Shown here piece by piece: positions 39,545-48,170 of a DNA stretch of 64,000 bases. Numbering within the stretch: position 1 is the first letter of the stretch; each line of letters starts with the position of its first letter. The notes below the pieces were generated by a model that was not told the origin of the DNA, did no database searches, and saw only the letters and a list, made by a program, of their open reading frames with translations. The position numbers and the translations under genes were made by a program. The DNA lies in contig DCYB01000001.1 of NCBI GenBank assembly GCA_002331385.1, forward strand, positions 186,001 to 250,000, in the 5' to 3' direction. This stretch comes from Comamonadaceae bacterium UBA2121. Lineage in GTDB: Bacteria > Pseudomonadota > Gammaproteobacteria > Burkholderiales > Burkholderiaceae_C.

Positions 39545-40339
39545 TTATTTCAGACGCGACAGGCGCTCACGTGCTGCCGATGCCGCTTCGGATTGCGGAT
39601 AGGCGCGAATCAGGTCTTCCAGGGTCTTGCGTGCGGCGCGGGTGTCCTTGAGCTCGACCTGGCAATTGGCAATCGCCAATGCCGCTTCCGGCGCGCGGGC
39701 GTTGTCCGGCGCCGAATTCAACAGCGACTTGAAGTTGCTGATCGCCGAGGTGTAGTCGCGCGTGGCGTACTGGGCATTGCCCAGCCAGAAACGCGCCGAG
39801 GGCACATAACCGCTCGACGGGTTCTGCTTGATGAAGCTGCTGAATGCCGTGCCGGCCTCAGCAAACTTGCCCGTGCGGAACACGGCCAGCGCGGCTTCAA
39901 AATCACGCTTTTCCGCGGGATCGGCCTTGAACTCCTGTCCGTCCAGCGTCACCGGAACCGGTTCGAACTGGCGCAGGCGCTCGTCTGTGGCCTTCGCGAT
40001 GTCCTTTTGGCGCTGCTGCAGGTCGGATACTTCCTTGAGCAATTGCTCGTTCTGACCGCGCAGGCGCGCCTGCTCGCTTTGCAGCGACTGGATCTGCGTT
40101 TGCAGATCGAGCAGGCTGCGGCGCATCTGTGACACGTCTTCGCCCGAGCGCTCACCAGCGCGCTGCGAGGATTGCTGCATCGCATCCACGCGCTGGCGGA
40201 TCTCCAGAATGGCGCGACGCGCTTCTGCATCTTCAAACAAGGCCGCCTGGGCCGTGCCAGCGAGCAAGGTGCCCGCACACAGCGCCAATGCGGCCCGGGA
40301 AAGGCTCGACGAGCTGGAGGGCAACGTGAGCTCCTTCAT
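39545..40339 (-). CDS. cpoB: Cell division coordinator CpoB (YbgF)
   Basis: A 264-residue periplasmic protein. A signal peptide (AALALCAGTLLAGTAQA) is followed by an N-terminal trimerising coiled coil (~residues 35-105, rich in Gln/Arg/Leu heptads) and a C-terminal TPR domain (SGYVPSARFWLGNAQYATRD, PDNARAPEAALAIANCQVEL). CpoB links peptidoglycan synthesis to Tol-Pal constriction. ATG 40339 overlaps the pal stop (TGATG); a TTG at 40342 is less likely. It belongs to the tolB-pal-cpoB operon. Confidence 0.94.
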   Translation of the reverse strand: MKELTLPSSSSSLSRAALALCAGTLLAGTAQAALFEDAEARRAILEIRQRVDAMQQSSQRAGERSGEDVSQMRRSLLDLQTQIQSLQSEQARLRGQNEQLLKEVSDLQQRQKDIAKATDERLRQFEPVPVTLDGQEFKADPAEKRDFEAALAVFRTGKFAEAGTAFSSFIKQNPSSGYVPSARFWLGNAQYATRDYTSAISNFKSLLNSAPDNARAPEAALAIANCQVELKDTRAARKTLEDLIRAYPQSEAASAARERLSRLK

Positions 40340-40893
40340 CAACGGTAGGTGAATTCAACGCGACGGTTCTGGGCGTGCGCGTCTTCCGAGTTGCCTTCCA
40401 TGGCAGGCTTTTCCTTGCCGAAGCTGACAGCTTCCATCTGCGCATCGGACACGCCCAGCAGCGCCAGCGAACGACGCACGGCTTCTGCACGGCGCTGGCC
40501 CAGTGCCAGGTTGTACTCGCTGCCGCCGCGCACGTCGGTGTTGCCTTCGAGGTTCACCTTGCGCTGCGCGTTGGCCTTCAGGAAACGGGCATGGCCTTCC
40601 AGCATGGACTGGTAGTCCGACTTGACCACGTAGCTATCAAAGTCAAAGTAGATCACGCGCTCCACGCCGACCGGACCCTGGCCTTCGCGCTGCGTCTGGC
40701 TCATGTCAGCCGGAGTCACCGTGCTTTGACCAGTTCCGCTGCCAGCGCCACCAGCGCCGCCCTGACCTGCTGTGGACGCAGAGCCATCACCAGCAGTTGC
40801 GGATTCGTCGAGCTTGACGCCAGAGCTGCAACCTGCCAGCAAGGCGGCGATAGACAGTGCAACTGCTGCACTCTTGAAGTCAAAACGCATCAT
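40339..40893 (-). CDS. pal: Peptidoglycan-associated lipoprotein Pal
   Basis: A 184-residue outer-membrane lipoprotein. The lipobox LLAGC follows a short hydrophobic signal; then comes a Gly/Ser-rich linker (~40 residues), and an OmpA-like domain with VIYFDFDSYVVKSDYQ and NTDVRGGSEYNLALGQRRAE, which binds diaminopimelate in peptidoglycan. ATG 40893 is chosen because GGGAG lies six bases upstream. It lies between tolB and cpoB and works with TolB in outer-membrane constriction. Confidence 0.96.
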   Translation of the reverse strand: MMRFDFKSAAVALSIAALLAGCSSGVKLDESATAGDGSASTAGQGGAGGAGSGTGQSTVTPADMSQTQREGQGPVGVERVIYFDFDSYVVKSDYQSMLEGHARFLKANAQRKVNLEGNTDVRGGSEYNLALGQRRAEAVRRSLALLGVSDAQMEAVSFGKEKPAMEGNSEDAHAQNRRVEFTYR

Positions 40894-40958
40894 AAAGTTC
40901 TCCCAAAGAACCAGTGTTATGAAAAAAAACAGGAAGTTAAAAAACCAAATCGTGAGAT

Positions 40959-42290
40959 TTATTTTTGATACGGGCCCCACGAGGGTTCCCGAATGTCTCC
41001 GCTTTGGCCCGACAGGCGTGCCTTGATCTTTCCGTCCAGCGTGGTGGTCATCAGCGCCTCGCGGCCACCTTGATGGGTTGCGTACACCAGCAGCTTACTA
41101 TTGGGCGCAAAACTGGGACTTTCGTCCGCCGATGTGTCCGTGATGGCCGCCACCGAGCCGGTCTTCAGATTCATGACGTGAAGTTTGAAAGCACCTGCTA
41201 CCCGCGAGATGTAGGCCAGATTCTCGCCATCGGCGCTGACACTCGGAGAAATGTTGTAGGAGCCGCTGAACGTCACACGCTCCGCGCTGCCGCCGCCGGC
41301 GCCCACGCGATAGATCTGGGGCGCACCACCACGGTCGCTGACGAAATAAATGCTACGACCATCAGCAGAATAGGCTGGCTCGGTATCGATGCCGCTGCTC
41401 TGCATCAAGCGACGCGGCTCCCCGCCACCCGATGCATCAATGGTGTAGAGCTGGGAGCCGCCGTCACGGCTCAATGTCACGGCCAGCGTGCGGCCATCGG
41501 GCGACCACGCGGGCGCGCTGTTGGAGCCCCGGAAGTTGGCGATCAGACGGCGCTTGCCGGAGGAAACGTCCTGCACGTACACGACGGGCTTGCGCGATTC
41601 GAACGACACATACGCCAGTTGCGTGCCCGCCGGTGACCATGCGGGCGAGATGATGGGCTCGGAACTGGCGAAGGCCAGTTGGGAATTTTCGCCATCCGCA
41701 TCGGCCACCCACAGCGTGTAGCGCCCGCCGTTTTTCGTCACGTAGGTGATGCGCGTGGAAAACACGCCGCGCTCGCCAGTCAGCTTTTCGTAGATGAAAT
41801 CGGCAATACGATGCGCCACCAAGCGCAAATCGGCCTGCGTCACGACATAGCTTTGGCCGCCAAAGTCTTTGCCATTGACCACGTCCCATAGTCGGAAACG
41901 AATGTCATAACGGCCATCGGCGAGGCGATTGACGCTGCCTGCAGCCATGGCTTCCGCATTGCGGCTACGCCACAGCGTGAGATCGGGACGCGACGCTTCA
42001 TCGAGCGCCTGCCCTGAAGTATCGACACCAACGAAACGACCACTGCGCTCCAGATCGGCCTGCACAATGGCGGATATTTTTTGGGGTGACTGCGCCTCGC
42101 CCTTGAAGGGCGCAATCGCAATCGGAACCTGTTTGAGACCGACGCCCTGAATTTCAACTCGCACCTGCGCGAATGCAGGCAGGCTGCTCAGGGAGGCGAT
42201 GACAGCGATCGCTTGTCGCCTCGAAAGGCTCGCTGCATTGGAAAGCGATAAGGGGGATTTTTGATGAGGATGGAATCGGTCAAATGTCAT
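40959..42290 (-). CDS. tolB: Tol-Pal system beta-propeller protein TolB
   Basis: A 443-residue periplasmic protein. The N-terminal domain (~45-165: IAIAPFKGEAQSPQ, RFRLWDVVNGKDFGGQSYVV) is followed by a six-bladed beta-propeller with repeated SPAWSPAGTQLAYVS / APAWSPDGRTLAVT / EPAYSADGRSIYFVS units. The signal region has a twin-arginine-like SRRQAIAVIASLSSLPAFA after a long n-region, so Tat export is conceivable. TolB normally follows tolQRA; here the upstream neighbour is divergent msbA, so the operon starts at tolB. Confidence 0.96.
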   Translation of the reverse strand: MTFDRFHPHQKSPLSLSNAASLSRRQAIAVIASLSSLPAFAQVRVEIQGVGLKQVPIAIAPFKGEAQSPQKISAIVQADLERSGRFVGVDTSGQALDEASRPDLTLWRSRNAEAMAAGSVNRLADGRYDIRFRLWDVVNGKDFGGQSYVVTQADLRLVAHRIADFIYEKLTGERGVFSTRITYVTKNGGRYTLWVADADGENSQLAFASSEPIISPAWSPAGTQLAYVSFESRKPVVYVQDVSSGKRRLIANFRGSNSAPAWSPDGRTLAVTLSRDGGSQLYTIDASGGGEPRRLMQSSGIDTEPAYSADGRSIYFVSDRGGAPQIYRVGAGGGSAERVTFSGSYNISPSVSADGENLAYISRVAGAFKLHVMNLKTGSVAAITDTSADESPSFAPNSKLLVYATHQGGREALMTTTLDGKIKARLSGQSGDIREPSWGPYQK

Positions 42291-42423
42291 TGTGAACCAA
42301 CGAAAAACCGTAACGTGTCGGATTCAAAATCAAGAGCTTCGCATGTTACACATCACGCCGCAAGCAATGTGACAAACTGTGCTGAAATCTGTAACCAACG
42401 CTGAGCCGTAAAATCCGCCTTCA

Positions 42424-44271
42424 ATGCAACCAACGAATCATAGCGCCGCGCAAGTGCCCCTGCCCGGAACCACACCATCGTCATCACTGCTTTCGCGTCT
42501 GAGGCGGCTGCTGCCGTATTTTGGAAACCAGCGATTAGGCTGGACGATTGCCGTGATCGCGACCCTGGTGGGCGCCTCCACGGAGCCCCTCATGCCCGCG
42601 CTGCTCAAGCCGCTTCTGGACAAGGGGTTCACTGAAGGATCGCTCAGCCTCTGGATGGTTCCCGTCGCGCTCATTGGCGTGTTCTTCGTACGCGGTCTGG
42701 CGCAGTTCTGCGGCGCCTACGCGCTTGCACGCATCGCCAACGAAGGCATGCTTAAGCTGCGCACCGCGCTGTTCGACCGGCTGCTGGTGGCGGACATGAG
42801 CCTGTATTCGCGCCAATCGGCCAGCGCCCTGTCCAACACCGTCGTCTATGAAGTGCAGACCGGCTTCACGGCGTTGGTGCAGGCACTGATGGGGCTGTCA
42901 CGCGACGGCTTCACGGCGATCGCGCTGCTGTGCTATCTGGTGTACCTGAACTGGCAGCTCACGCTCATCGTTGCGGTCATGGCGCCAGGTGTTTCGTGGA
43001 TCATGAAAACACTATCGCGTCGGCTATACAAACTCACAAAAAGTAGCCAGAAAGCAACGGATGATCTCGCCTACGTCGTCGAAGAGAACGTTCTTGCGCA
43101 CCGCATGGTGCGGCTGCATGGCGCCGAAACAGCGCAGACCACACGCTTCAGCGGCCTCAGCCGCAACCTGCGCACGCTCGCCATCAAGTCCACTATCGCT
43201 TCGGCGGCGATGACCCCACTCACCCAATTGCTGGCCTCCGTGGCGCTGTCTGCGGTGCTGTGCATCGCCCTCTGGCAAAGCCATGGCAATCTGGCCACGG
43301 AAGATGTGACGGTGGGCGGCTTCGCGGCGTTCATCGCGGCCATGCTCATGTTGATAGCGCCGATCCGTCGCCTGGCAGACGTGGCCAACCCCATCACGCG
43401 CGGTGTGGCGGCGCTGGAGCGCGGCCTGCTGCTGCTCAACGAGGCGCACGCCGAGCAAGGCGGCCAATTCACCAAGGAGCGTGCCGAAGGCAGCATTTCG
43501 CTGCGCAATGTGAGCGTGCGCTTTGGCTCCGATCTGATGCCTGCGCTCGATCGCCTGACGCTGGACATCCGGGCCGGCGAAGTCGTGGCTCTGGTCGGCC
43601 CCTCCGGCGCGGGCAAAACCACACTCGTCAATTTGCTGCCGCGCTTCATCTCACCCAATGAAGGTCAGGTCACGCTCGATGGCGTGCCGGTGCAGGACTG
43701 GGATCTGCGCTCGCTGCGTGCCCAGTTCGCCATGGTCAGCCAGGATGTGGTGATGTTCAACGACTCCATCGCCGTCAACGTGGCGCTGGGCAAGGATGTG
43801 GACGAAGACAAAGTGCGCGCCTGCCTGAAGGCTGCCAATCTGGCCGATCACGTCGCTGGCATGCCCGAAGGCATCCACACCATCGTCGGGCACAACGCCA
43901 CGCAACTCTCGGGTGGGCAGCGCCAGCGTCTGGCCATCGCGCGTGCGCTCTACAAGGATGCGCCAATCCTGATTCTGGATGAGGCCACCTCGGCGCTCGA
44001 CACCGAATCCGAGCGCCTCGTGCAAGACGCCTTGCAGCGCCTCATGGCAGGCCGCACCACGCTCGTGATTGCGCACCGCCTGTCCACCATCGAACACGCC
44101 GATCGCGTGGTCGTCATGGAGCGCGGCCACATCGCCGAGCAAGGCACGCACGCGCAACTCATGGCGCTGGGCGGACTATATGCGCGTTTGCAGACGTATC
44201 CAATAACCAACGCGTCGCCGAATGTCACCGGCACACCGGATACGCCAGATACGGACACCAAGCCGGAATGA
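42424..44271 (+). CDS. msbA: Lipid A / phospholipid flippase MsbA-type ABC exporter
   Basis: A 615-residue half-transporter. Six membrane helices lie in residues ~35-330. The ATPase has Walker A LVGPSGAGKTTLVNLL, Q-loop FAMVSQDVVMFND, signature LSGGQRQRLAIARAL, Walker B ILILDEATSALD and H-loop VIAHRLSTIEHADRV. MsbA flips core-lipid A across the inner membrane. Assignment against other ABCB exporters rests on overall similarity (LLPYFGNQRLGW start, AHRMVRLHGAE coupling region). The C-terminal ~20 residues are a Pro/Thr/Asp-rich tail. It is divergent from tolB with a 133-bp shared upstream region; a TAAAAT -10-like element ends ten bases before the ATG. Confidence 0.9.
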   Translation: MQPTNHSAAQVPLPGTTPSSSLLSRLRRLLPYFGNQRLGWTIAVIATLVGASTEPLMPALLKPLLDKGFTEGSLSLWMVPVALIGVFFVRGLAQFCGAYALARIANEGMLKLRTALFDRLLVADMSLYSRQSASALSNTVVYEVQTGFTALVQALMGLSRDGFTAIALLCYLVYLNWQLTLIVAVMAPGVSWIMKTLSRRLYKLTKSSQKATDDLAYVVEENVLAHRMVRLHGAETAQTTRFSGLSRNLRTLAIKSTIASAAMTPLTQLLASVALSAVLCIALWQSHGNLATEDVTVGGFAAFIAAMLMLIAPIRRLADVANPITRGVAALERGLLLLNEAHAEQGGQFTKERAEGSISLRNVSVRFGSDLMPALDRLTLDIRAGEVVALVGPSGAGKTTLVNLLPRFISPNEGQVTLDGVPVQDWDLRSLRAQFAMVSQDVVMFNDSIAVNVALGKDVDEDKVRACLKAANLADHVAGMPEGIHTIVGHNATQLSGGQRQRLAIARALYKDAPILILDEATSALDTESERLVQDALQRLMAGRTTLVIAHRLSTIEHADRVVVMERGHIAEQGTHAQLMALGGLYARLQTYPITNASPNVTGTPDTPDTDTKPE

Positions 44272-44272
44272 C

Positions 44273-44307
44273 AAAAAGCCACTCCCTTCAACAAGGAGTG
44301 GCTTTTT
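44273..44307. terminator. Strong bidirectional intrinsic terminator
   Basis: A 13-bp perfect stem (AAAAAGCCACTCC / GGAGTGGCTTTTT) with a nine-base loop and T-runs in both orientations. It ends msbA and the convergent ankyrin-protein gene. Confidence 0.93.
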
Positions 44308-44367
44308 CAATGACTTGGTGTGACGCTCAGAGCGAGCGGGTCATGCCACCCGCCGCGCCGAGGAACC

Positions 44368-45060
44368 TCACCATTTCCCGCGTGTGGGTTGCGAGGGACG
44401 GCGGTTGCGCTGGGCCTCCGTCACGGCGCGCACCATGTCGGGACGGTCGGCCTGTTGCGCGAATTCGATCGCCGAGAGTCCCTTTTCATTGCGAATGCCA
44501 GGATCGGCCCCTTCCGCAATCAGCAGCTCCGCCGCGGCAGATGTGCCATAGCGCACGGCCATCATCAGCGGCGTGGTTCCGTTGGGCGAGCCGGCATCGA
44601 TGTAAGCGTGGTGTTCCAGCAGCAGCTGGATCATGGGCACGGCCGCATCGGTGACGCACGAAGCGGCGTAGTGCAAAGGCGTCCAGCCCGTCTTGTTGAC
44701 GTCGCCGCCCTTGGCGATAAGCGTTTTGGCCACGTCCAGATTGCCCTGGATGGCGGCGATCATCAGCGGACTTTCGTCCTTCTTGTTGCGCTGCTCCGGC
44801 TTTATGTTCCTGGCCTGCAGCAGTGCATCGAATGCGCGCATCGAATTGCGTTGCAGCGCAAAGATCAGCGTGGGCTGACCATCGGCATTGCGTGCATTCG
44901 GGTCGACGCCGCGCTGGATCAGCGACTGGATGGTGGACGGGTTGTCACGAATGATGGCGGTGAACAGGTCGTCCACCGCGCCCGCGCGCGCCAGCGGCGT
45001 GCACAGCAGCGCTCCTGCGGCCACCCAGCCCATGCCCTGACGGCGATTCATTGGCTTCAT
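44368..45060 (-). CDS. Periplasmic ankyrin-repeat protein
   Basis: A 230-residue protein with a signal peptide (GWVAAGALLCTPLARAGA), then about five ankyrin repeats (STIQSLIQRGVDPNARNADG; ESPLMIAAIQGNLDVAKTLI; GWTPLHYAASCV; GTTPLMMAVRYGTSAAAELL; KGLSAIEFAQQADRPDMVRA). Such exported ankyrin proteins are common in betaproteobacteria with no fixed function; protein binding in the envelope is inferred. Its ATG overlaps the tatD stop as ATGA, so it is translated with tatD. Confidence 0.85.
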   Translation of the reverse strand: MKPMNRRQGMGWVAAGALLCTPLARAGAVDDLFTAIIRDNPSTIQSLIQRGVDPNARNADGQPTLIFALQRNSMRAFDALLQARNIKPEQRNKKDESPLMIAAIQGNLDVAKTLIAKGGDVNKTGWTPLHYAASCVTDAAVPMIQLLLEHHAYIDAGSPNGTTPLMMAVRYGTSAAAELLIAEGADPGIRNEKGLSAIEFAQQADRPDMVRAVTEAQRNRRPSQPTRGKW

Positions 45061-45866
45061 GCGGCTTCACTCCTCATAAACAGATCGTCAAAATTTCGGC
45101 TCGTGGCTTCGGCAATGGCTTCCAGCGGCAATCCCTTCACCACGGCCAATTGCTGGGCGACGTGGGGGACGTAGGATGGATTGTTGACCTTGCCACGATA
45201 CGGAACCGGCGCCAGATAGGGGCTGTCCGTCTCGATGAGCATACGGTCCACGGGCACGAAGGCCGCGACATCGCGCAAATCCTGTGCGCTCTTGAACGTC
45301 ACGATGCCCGAGAACGAGATGTAGTAACCCCGATCCAGCGCCGCGCGGGCCACTTCCGCGGTTTCGGTGAAGCAGTGGAACACGCCCCCCGCCTGCCCTG
45401 CGCTGCCGTCTTCGCCCTCTTCCCGCAGGATGCCAAGCGTGTCCACCGACGCGCTGCGTGTGTGGATGATCAGCGGCTTGGCGCATGCGCGCGCGGCGCG
45501 GATATGGGTGCGGAAACGCTCGCGCTGCCATTCCAGATCGGCAATGCTGCGCCCGCCCTTGCGGTCTTCCATGCCGTAGTAATCCAGCCCCGTCTCGCCA
45601 ATGGCCACGACGCGCGGCAGCGCGGCGCGCTCCAGCAGATCGTTCATCGAGGGTTCTGTCAGTCCTTCGGTATCGGGGTGCACCCCCACCGTGGACCAGA
45701 AATTGTCATAGGTCGTCGCCAGCCGGTGCACACCTTCGAACTCTTCCATGGTGGTGCAGATACACAGGGCGCGATCCACCTGCGCGGCCTGCATGGCAGC
45801 GCGAATCGGCCCGATCTGGGACAACAGCTCGGGAAAATTCAGGTGGCAATGGGAATCGGTAAACAT
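45057..45866 (-). CDS. tatD: TatD-family metal-dependent hydrolase
   Basis: A 269-residue TIM-barrel metallohydrolase. Metal ligands are visible in order: DSHCHLNFP (HxH), AIGETGLDYYG (Glu), LIIHTRSAS (His), GVFHCFTET (His) and LIETDSPYLAP (Asp). TatD proteins act as 3'-5' DNA/RNA exonucleases in the cytoplasm. YcfH/TatD subtype assignment is uncertain. It lies 177 bases downstream of the PilZ gene in the tmk-holB-pilZ-tatD order common to proteobacteria. Confidence 0.92.
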   Translation of the reverse strand: MFTDSHCHLNFPELLSQIGPIRAAMQAAQVDRALCICTTMEEFEGVHRLATTYDNFWSTVGVHPDTEGLTEPSMNDLLERAALPRVVAIGETGLDYYGMEDRKGGRSIADLEWQRERFRTHIRAARACAKPLIIHTRSASVDTLGILREEGEDGSAGQAGGVFHCFTETAEVARAALDRGYYISFSGIVTFKSAQDLRDVAAFVPVDRMLIETDSPYLAPVPYRGKVNNPSYVPHVAQQLAVVKGLPLEAIAEATSRNFDDLFMRSEAA

Positions 45867-46043
45867 CGTTCAGTCAGTGCTCTCATAGTCCGCAGCGGCC
45901 ACACGCCCACAGCCAGCGGGCGCACGCTCCCTCGTGCGGCAGGAGGCGTATTTTCACATTGAAGCGTTCACCCACGTGCAGGACGAGGGCGAGCCCGAGC
46001 GCAAGGTCCGGTCTATCCGGATGCCAGATGCGCCGGCGTTCGT

Positions 46044-46403
46044 TCAGATGGTTTGCGTGGGACGGTCCGAGCCCAGGCTGGAGCCGAGGATGTCCTCGAT
46101 CTTGCCGCGCAGCGCGGTGGACTTTTCGTCCTTGGGAAACTGGATGCCGATGCCCTGCGTGCGGTTGCCCGATGCGCGTGCCGGTGTCACCCAGGCCACC
46201 TTGCCCGCCACCGGGTAGCGCTGCGGATCGTCCGGCAGCGTCAACAGCACGTAAACGTCGTCGCCCAGCCGGTATTCGCGCGCGGTGGGCACGAAAACGC
46301 CGCCATCCTCAAAAAACGGGATGTAGGCAGCGTAGAGCGCAGCTTTTTCCTTGATGGCAAGCTGCATCACGGTGGGACGGGCGGCGGTGGACGGTGTGCT
46401 CAT
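46044..46403 (-). CDS. pilZ: PilZ-domain protein
   Basis: A 119-residue type IV pilus PilZ-like protein. The domain includes ALYAAYIPFFEDGGVFVP, LTLPDDPQRYPVAGKVAWVTP and GNRTQGIGIQF. The canonical c-di-GMP motif RxxxR is absent at the N-terminus, as in true PilZ of type IV pilus systems, which acts by protein binding to FimX/PilB. GAGG lies eight bases before ATG 46403. It is 16 bases after holB, the usual partner. Confidence 0.9.
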   Translation of the reverse strand: MSTPSTAARPTVMQLAIKEKAALYAAYIPFFEDGGVFVPTAREYRLGDDVYVLLTLPDDPQRYPVAGKVAWVTPARASGNRTQGIGIQFPKDEKSTALRGKIEDILGSSLGSDRPTQTI

Positions 46404-46419
46404 GGAATCTGCCTCAAGT

Positions 46420-47430
46420 TCAAGTCTTCGAGTTTATGGCGTTTCTCGCCTGTGCGACAAGGGCCTCCAGCATCAGCCCACCATTGAAGGGATGGTCTGC
46501 CGTGCGTGCATGCTGCGAAAGCGCCTTTGCCCAGCGTGCCAGTTGGGGCATGGAATGGGTGGCGGGAAGATCGGCCGGGGCGAAATAACGCGGCGCCGCG
46601 CCCGCGTGGACGCTGAGCAGGTCGTGACAGAGTTTTTGCAGTGCCTGCACGGCCTGCGCAGGCGTCCAATCGGCCAGCGCGGACACATCGCCGCGCGCAA
46701 CGGCCTTGGGAAACAGCGACCACACCTGCGGGCTGCGTCCCGACTGCGCCAGCGCCAGCGCGTCTTCGGGTCGGCCGCCACTCACGCGCAACAAGGCGTC
46801 GGCGGTCGCTGCGGGCACGTTGTGCGCCTCCAGCCATGTCTGCATCTCCTCATGTGCGGGCCATTGCATGGTGTGGCCCATGCAGCGGCTGCGAATGGTG
46901 GGCAGCAATTCGTGCGCGGCCTCGGTGGCGAGCACAAAGCGTACGTCGCCCGGGGGCTCTTCCAGCGTCTTGAGCAAGGCATTGGCGGTCACGTGGTTCA
47001 TCTGCTCTGCCGGATACACCAGCACCGCCTTGCCGCGCCCGCGTCCCGACGTGCGCTGCGAGAACTCCACCGCATTGCGCATGGCTTCCACGCGGATTTC
47101 GCGGCTGGCCTTGCGCTTCTTGTCGTCGATTTCGTTCTGCGCCTTTTCGGGCAGCGGCCAGCCGCGCTCGATCAGTTGCGTCTCGGGCATCAGCACGCAC
47201 AAATCCGCATGCACATGCACGTCCACGCCGTGGCAGCTCTGGCATTGGCCACAAGCGCCCTGCGCCGTGGGGGCGTCGCACAACCAAGCACGCACCAACT
47301 CCAGCGCGAGCGCAAACTGCCCCATGCCCGATGGCCCCTGCAGCAACCACGCATGCCCGCGTTGCGCCAACAGCGCATCGCGCTGCCTTGCAATCCACGG
47401 GGGCAATGGGCTGGAGGCCGGGTTGCTCAT
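46420..47430 (-). CDS. holB: DNA polymerase III delta' subunit
   Basis: A 336-residue clamp-loader subunit. The P-loop is degenerate (GPSGMGQFAL rather than GxxGxGKT), as expected for non-ATPase delta'. A four-cysteine zinc module lies in CDAPTAQGACGQCQSC, then LLKTLEEPPGDVRFVL and the SRC-region TIRSRCMGHTMQW that provides the arginine finger in the clamp loader. Its ATG overlaps the tmk stop by ATGA, so the two are coupled. Confidence 0.94.
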   Translation of the reverse strand: MSNPASSPLPPWIARQRDALLAQRGHAWLLQGPSGMGQFALALELVRAWLCDAPTAQGACGQCQSCHGVDVHVHADLCVLMPETQLIERGWPLPEKAQNEIDDKKRKASREIRVEAMRNAVEFSQRTSGRGRGKAVLVYPAEQMNHVTANALLKTLEEPPGDVRFVLATEAAHELLPTIRSRCMGHTMQWPAHEEMQTWLEAHNVPAATADALLRVSGGRPEDALALAQSGRSPQVWSLFPKAVARGDVSALADWTPAQAVQALQKLCHDLLSVHAGAAPRYFAPADLPATHSMPQLARWAKALSQHARTADHPFNGGLMLEALVAQARNAINSKT

Positions 47431-48113
47431 GAATCCACCTGCTGTGCCAAAAGTCCTCGCTCCACCAACACGGCGGCGACTTGCCGGGCCACGTTGTCGC
47501 GATCCTGGGCGGAGTCGATATGCGCAAAGCGTTCTGGATCGCCCGTCACACGACGGGCGTAGCCACTGGCCACTTTTTCGAAAAATGCTTCCGACTGCGC
47601 TTCAAATCGGTCGGGCGAGCGCGCCGCCGCCAGACGCTCTGCCGCCATCTTGGGCGGAACGTCGAACCAGAAGGTCAGATCGGGATTGCGAATCTGGTGC
47701 GATTGCCCGCCAAGGCCTGTTTGCACCAGAATTTCCAGATAGGAGAGCACCTGCCAGTCAAAACCGCGCCCGGCACCCTGATACGCAAACGTAGCGTCGG
47801 TAAAGCGATCGCACAGCACCACCTCCCCGCGCGCCAGCGCAGGCTCGATCACGAGACGCAGGTGATCGCGCCGCCCGGCAAAGGCCAGCAGCGCCTCAGT
47901 GAGCGCGTCCATATCGTCATTGAGCAACAGGGTGCGCAGTTTTTCCGCCAGGGCGGTGCCGCCCGGCTCGCGCGTGACGGTCACCTGCCGACCCGCGTCG
48001 CGAAATGCCTTGGCGATCGATTCGATGTGCGTGGATTTTCCAGCGCCGTCAATCCCCTCGAAGGAGATGAACAGCCCCTGCTGTGTGCCGGTTGCCGATG
48101 AATCCTCAGCCAT
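47427..48113 (-). CDS. tmk: Thymidylate kinase
   Basis: A 228-residue kinase phosphorylating dTMP to dTDP. P-loop: FEGIDGAGKSTHIE; DR motif: VVLCDRFTDATFAYQG; EPGGT: VTREPGGTALAEKLR; the lid region RSPDRFEAQSEAFFEKV follows. ATG 48113 is preferred to a start 14 residues upstream because the domain begins near residue 13 and the longer form adds only Arg/Thr-rich sequence. It follows mltG by 57 bases. Confidence 0.96.
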   Translation of the reverse strand: MAEDSSATGTQQGLFISFEGIDGAGKSTHIESIAKAFRDAGRQVTVTREPGGTALAEKLRTLLLNDDMDALTEALLAFAGRRDHLRLVIEPALARGEVVLCDRFTDATFAYQGAGRGFDWQVLSYLEILVQTGLGGQSHQIRNPDLTFWFDVPPKMAAERLAAARSPDRFEAQSEAFFEKVASGYARRVTGDPERFAHIDSAQDRDNVARQVAAVLVERGLLAQQVDS

Positions 48114-48170
48114 GCCAATCCTTGTCCTTGTCACTTGCCTGCTGCCGGAGTCCACATGCCGGCAGCCTGT

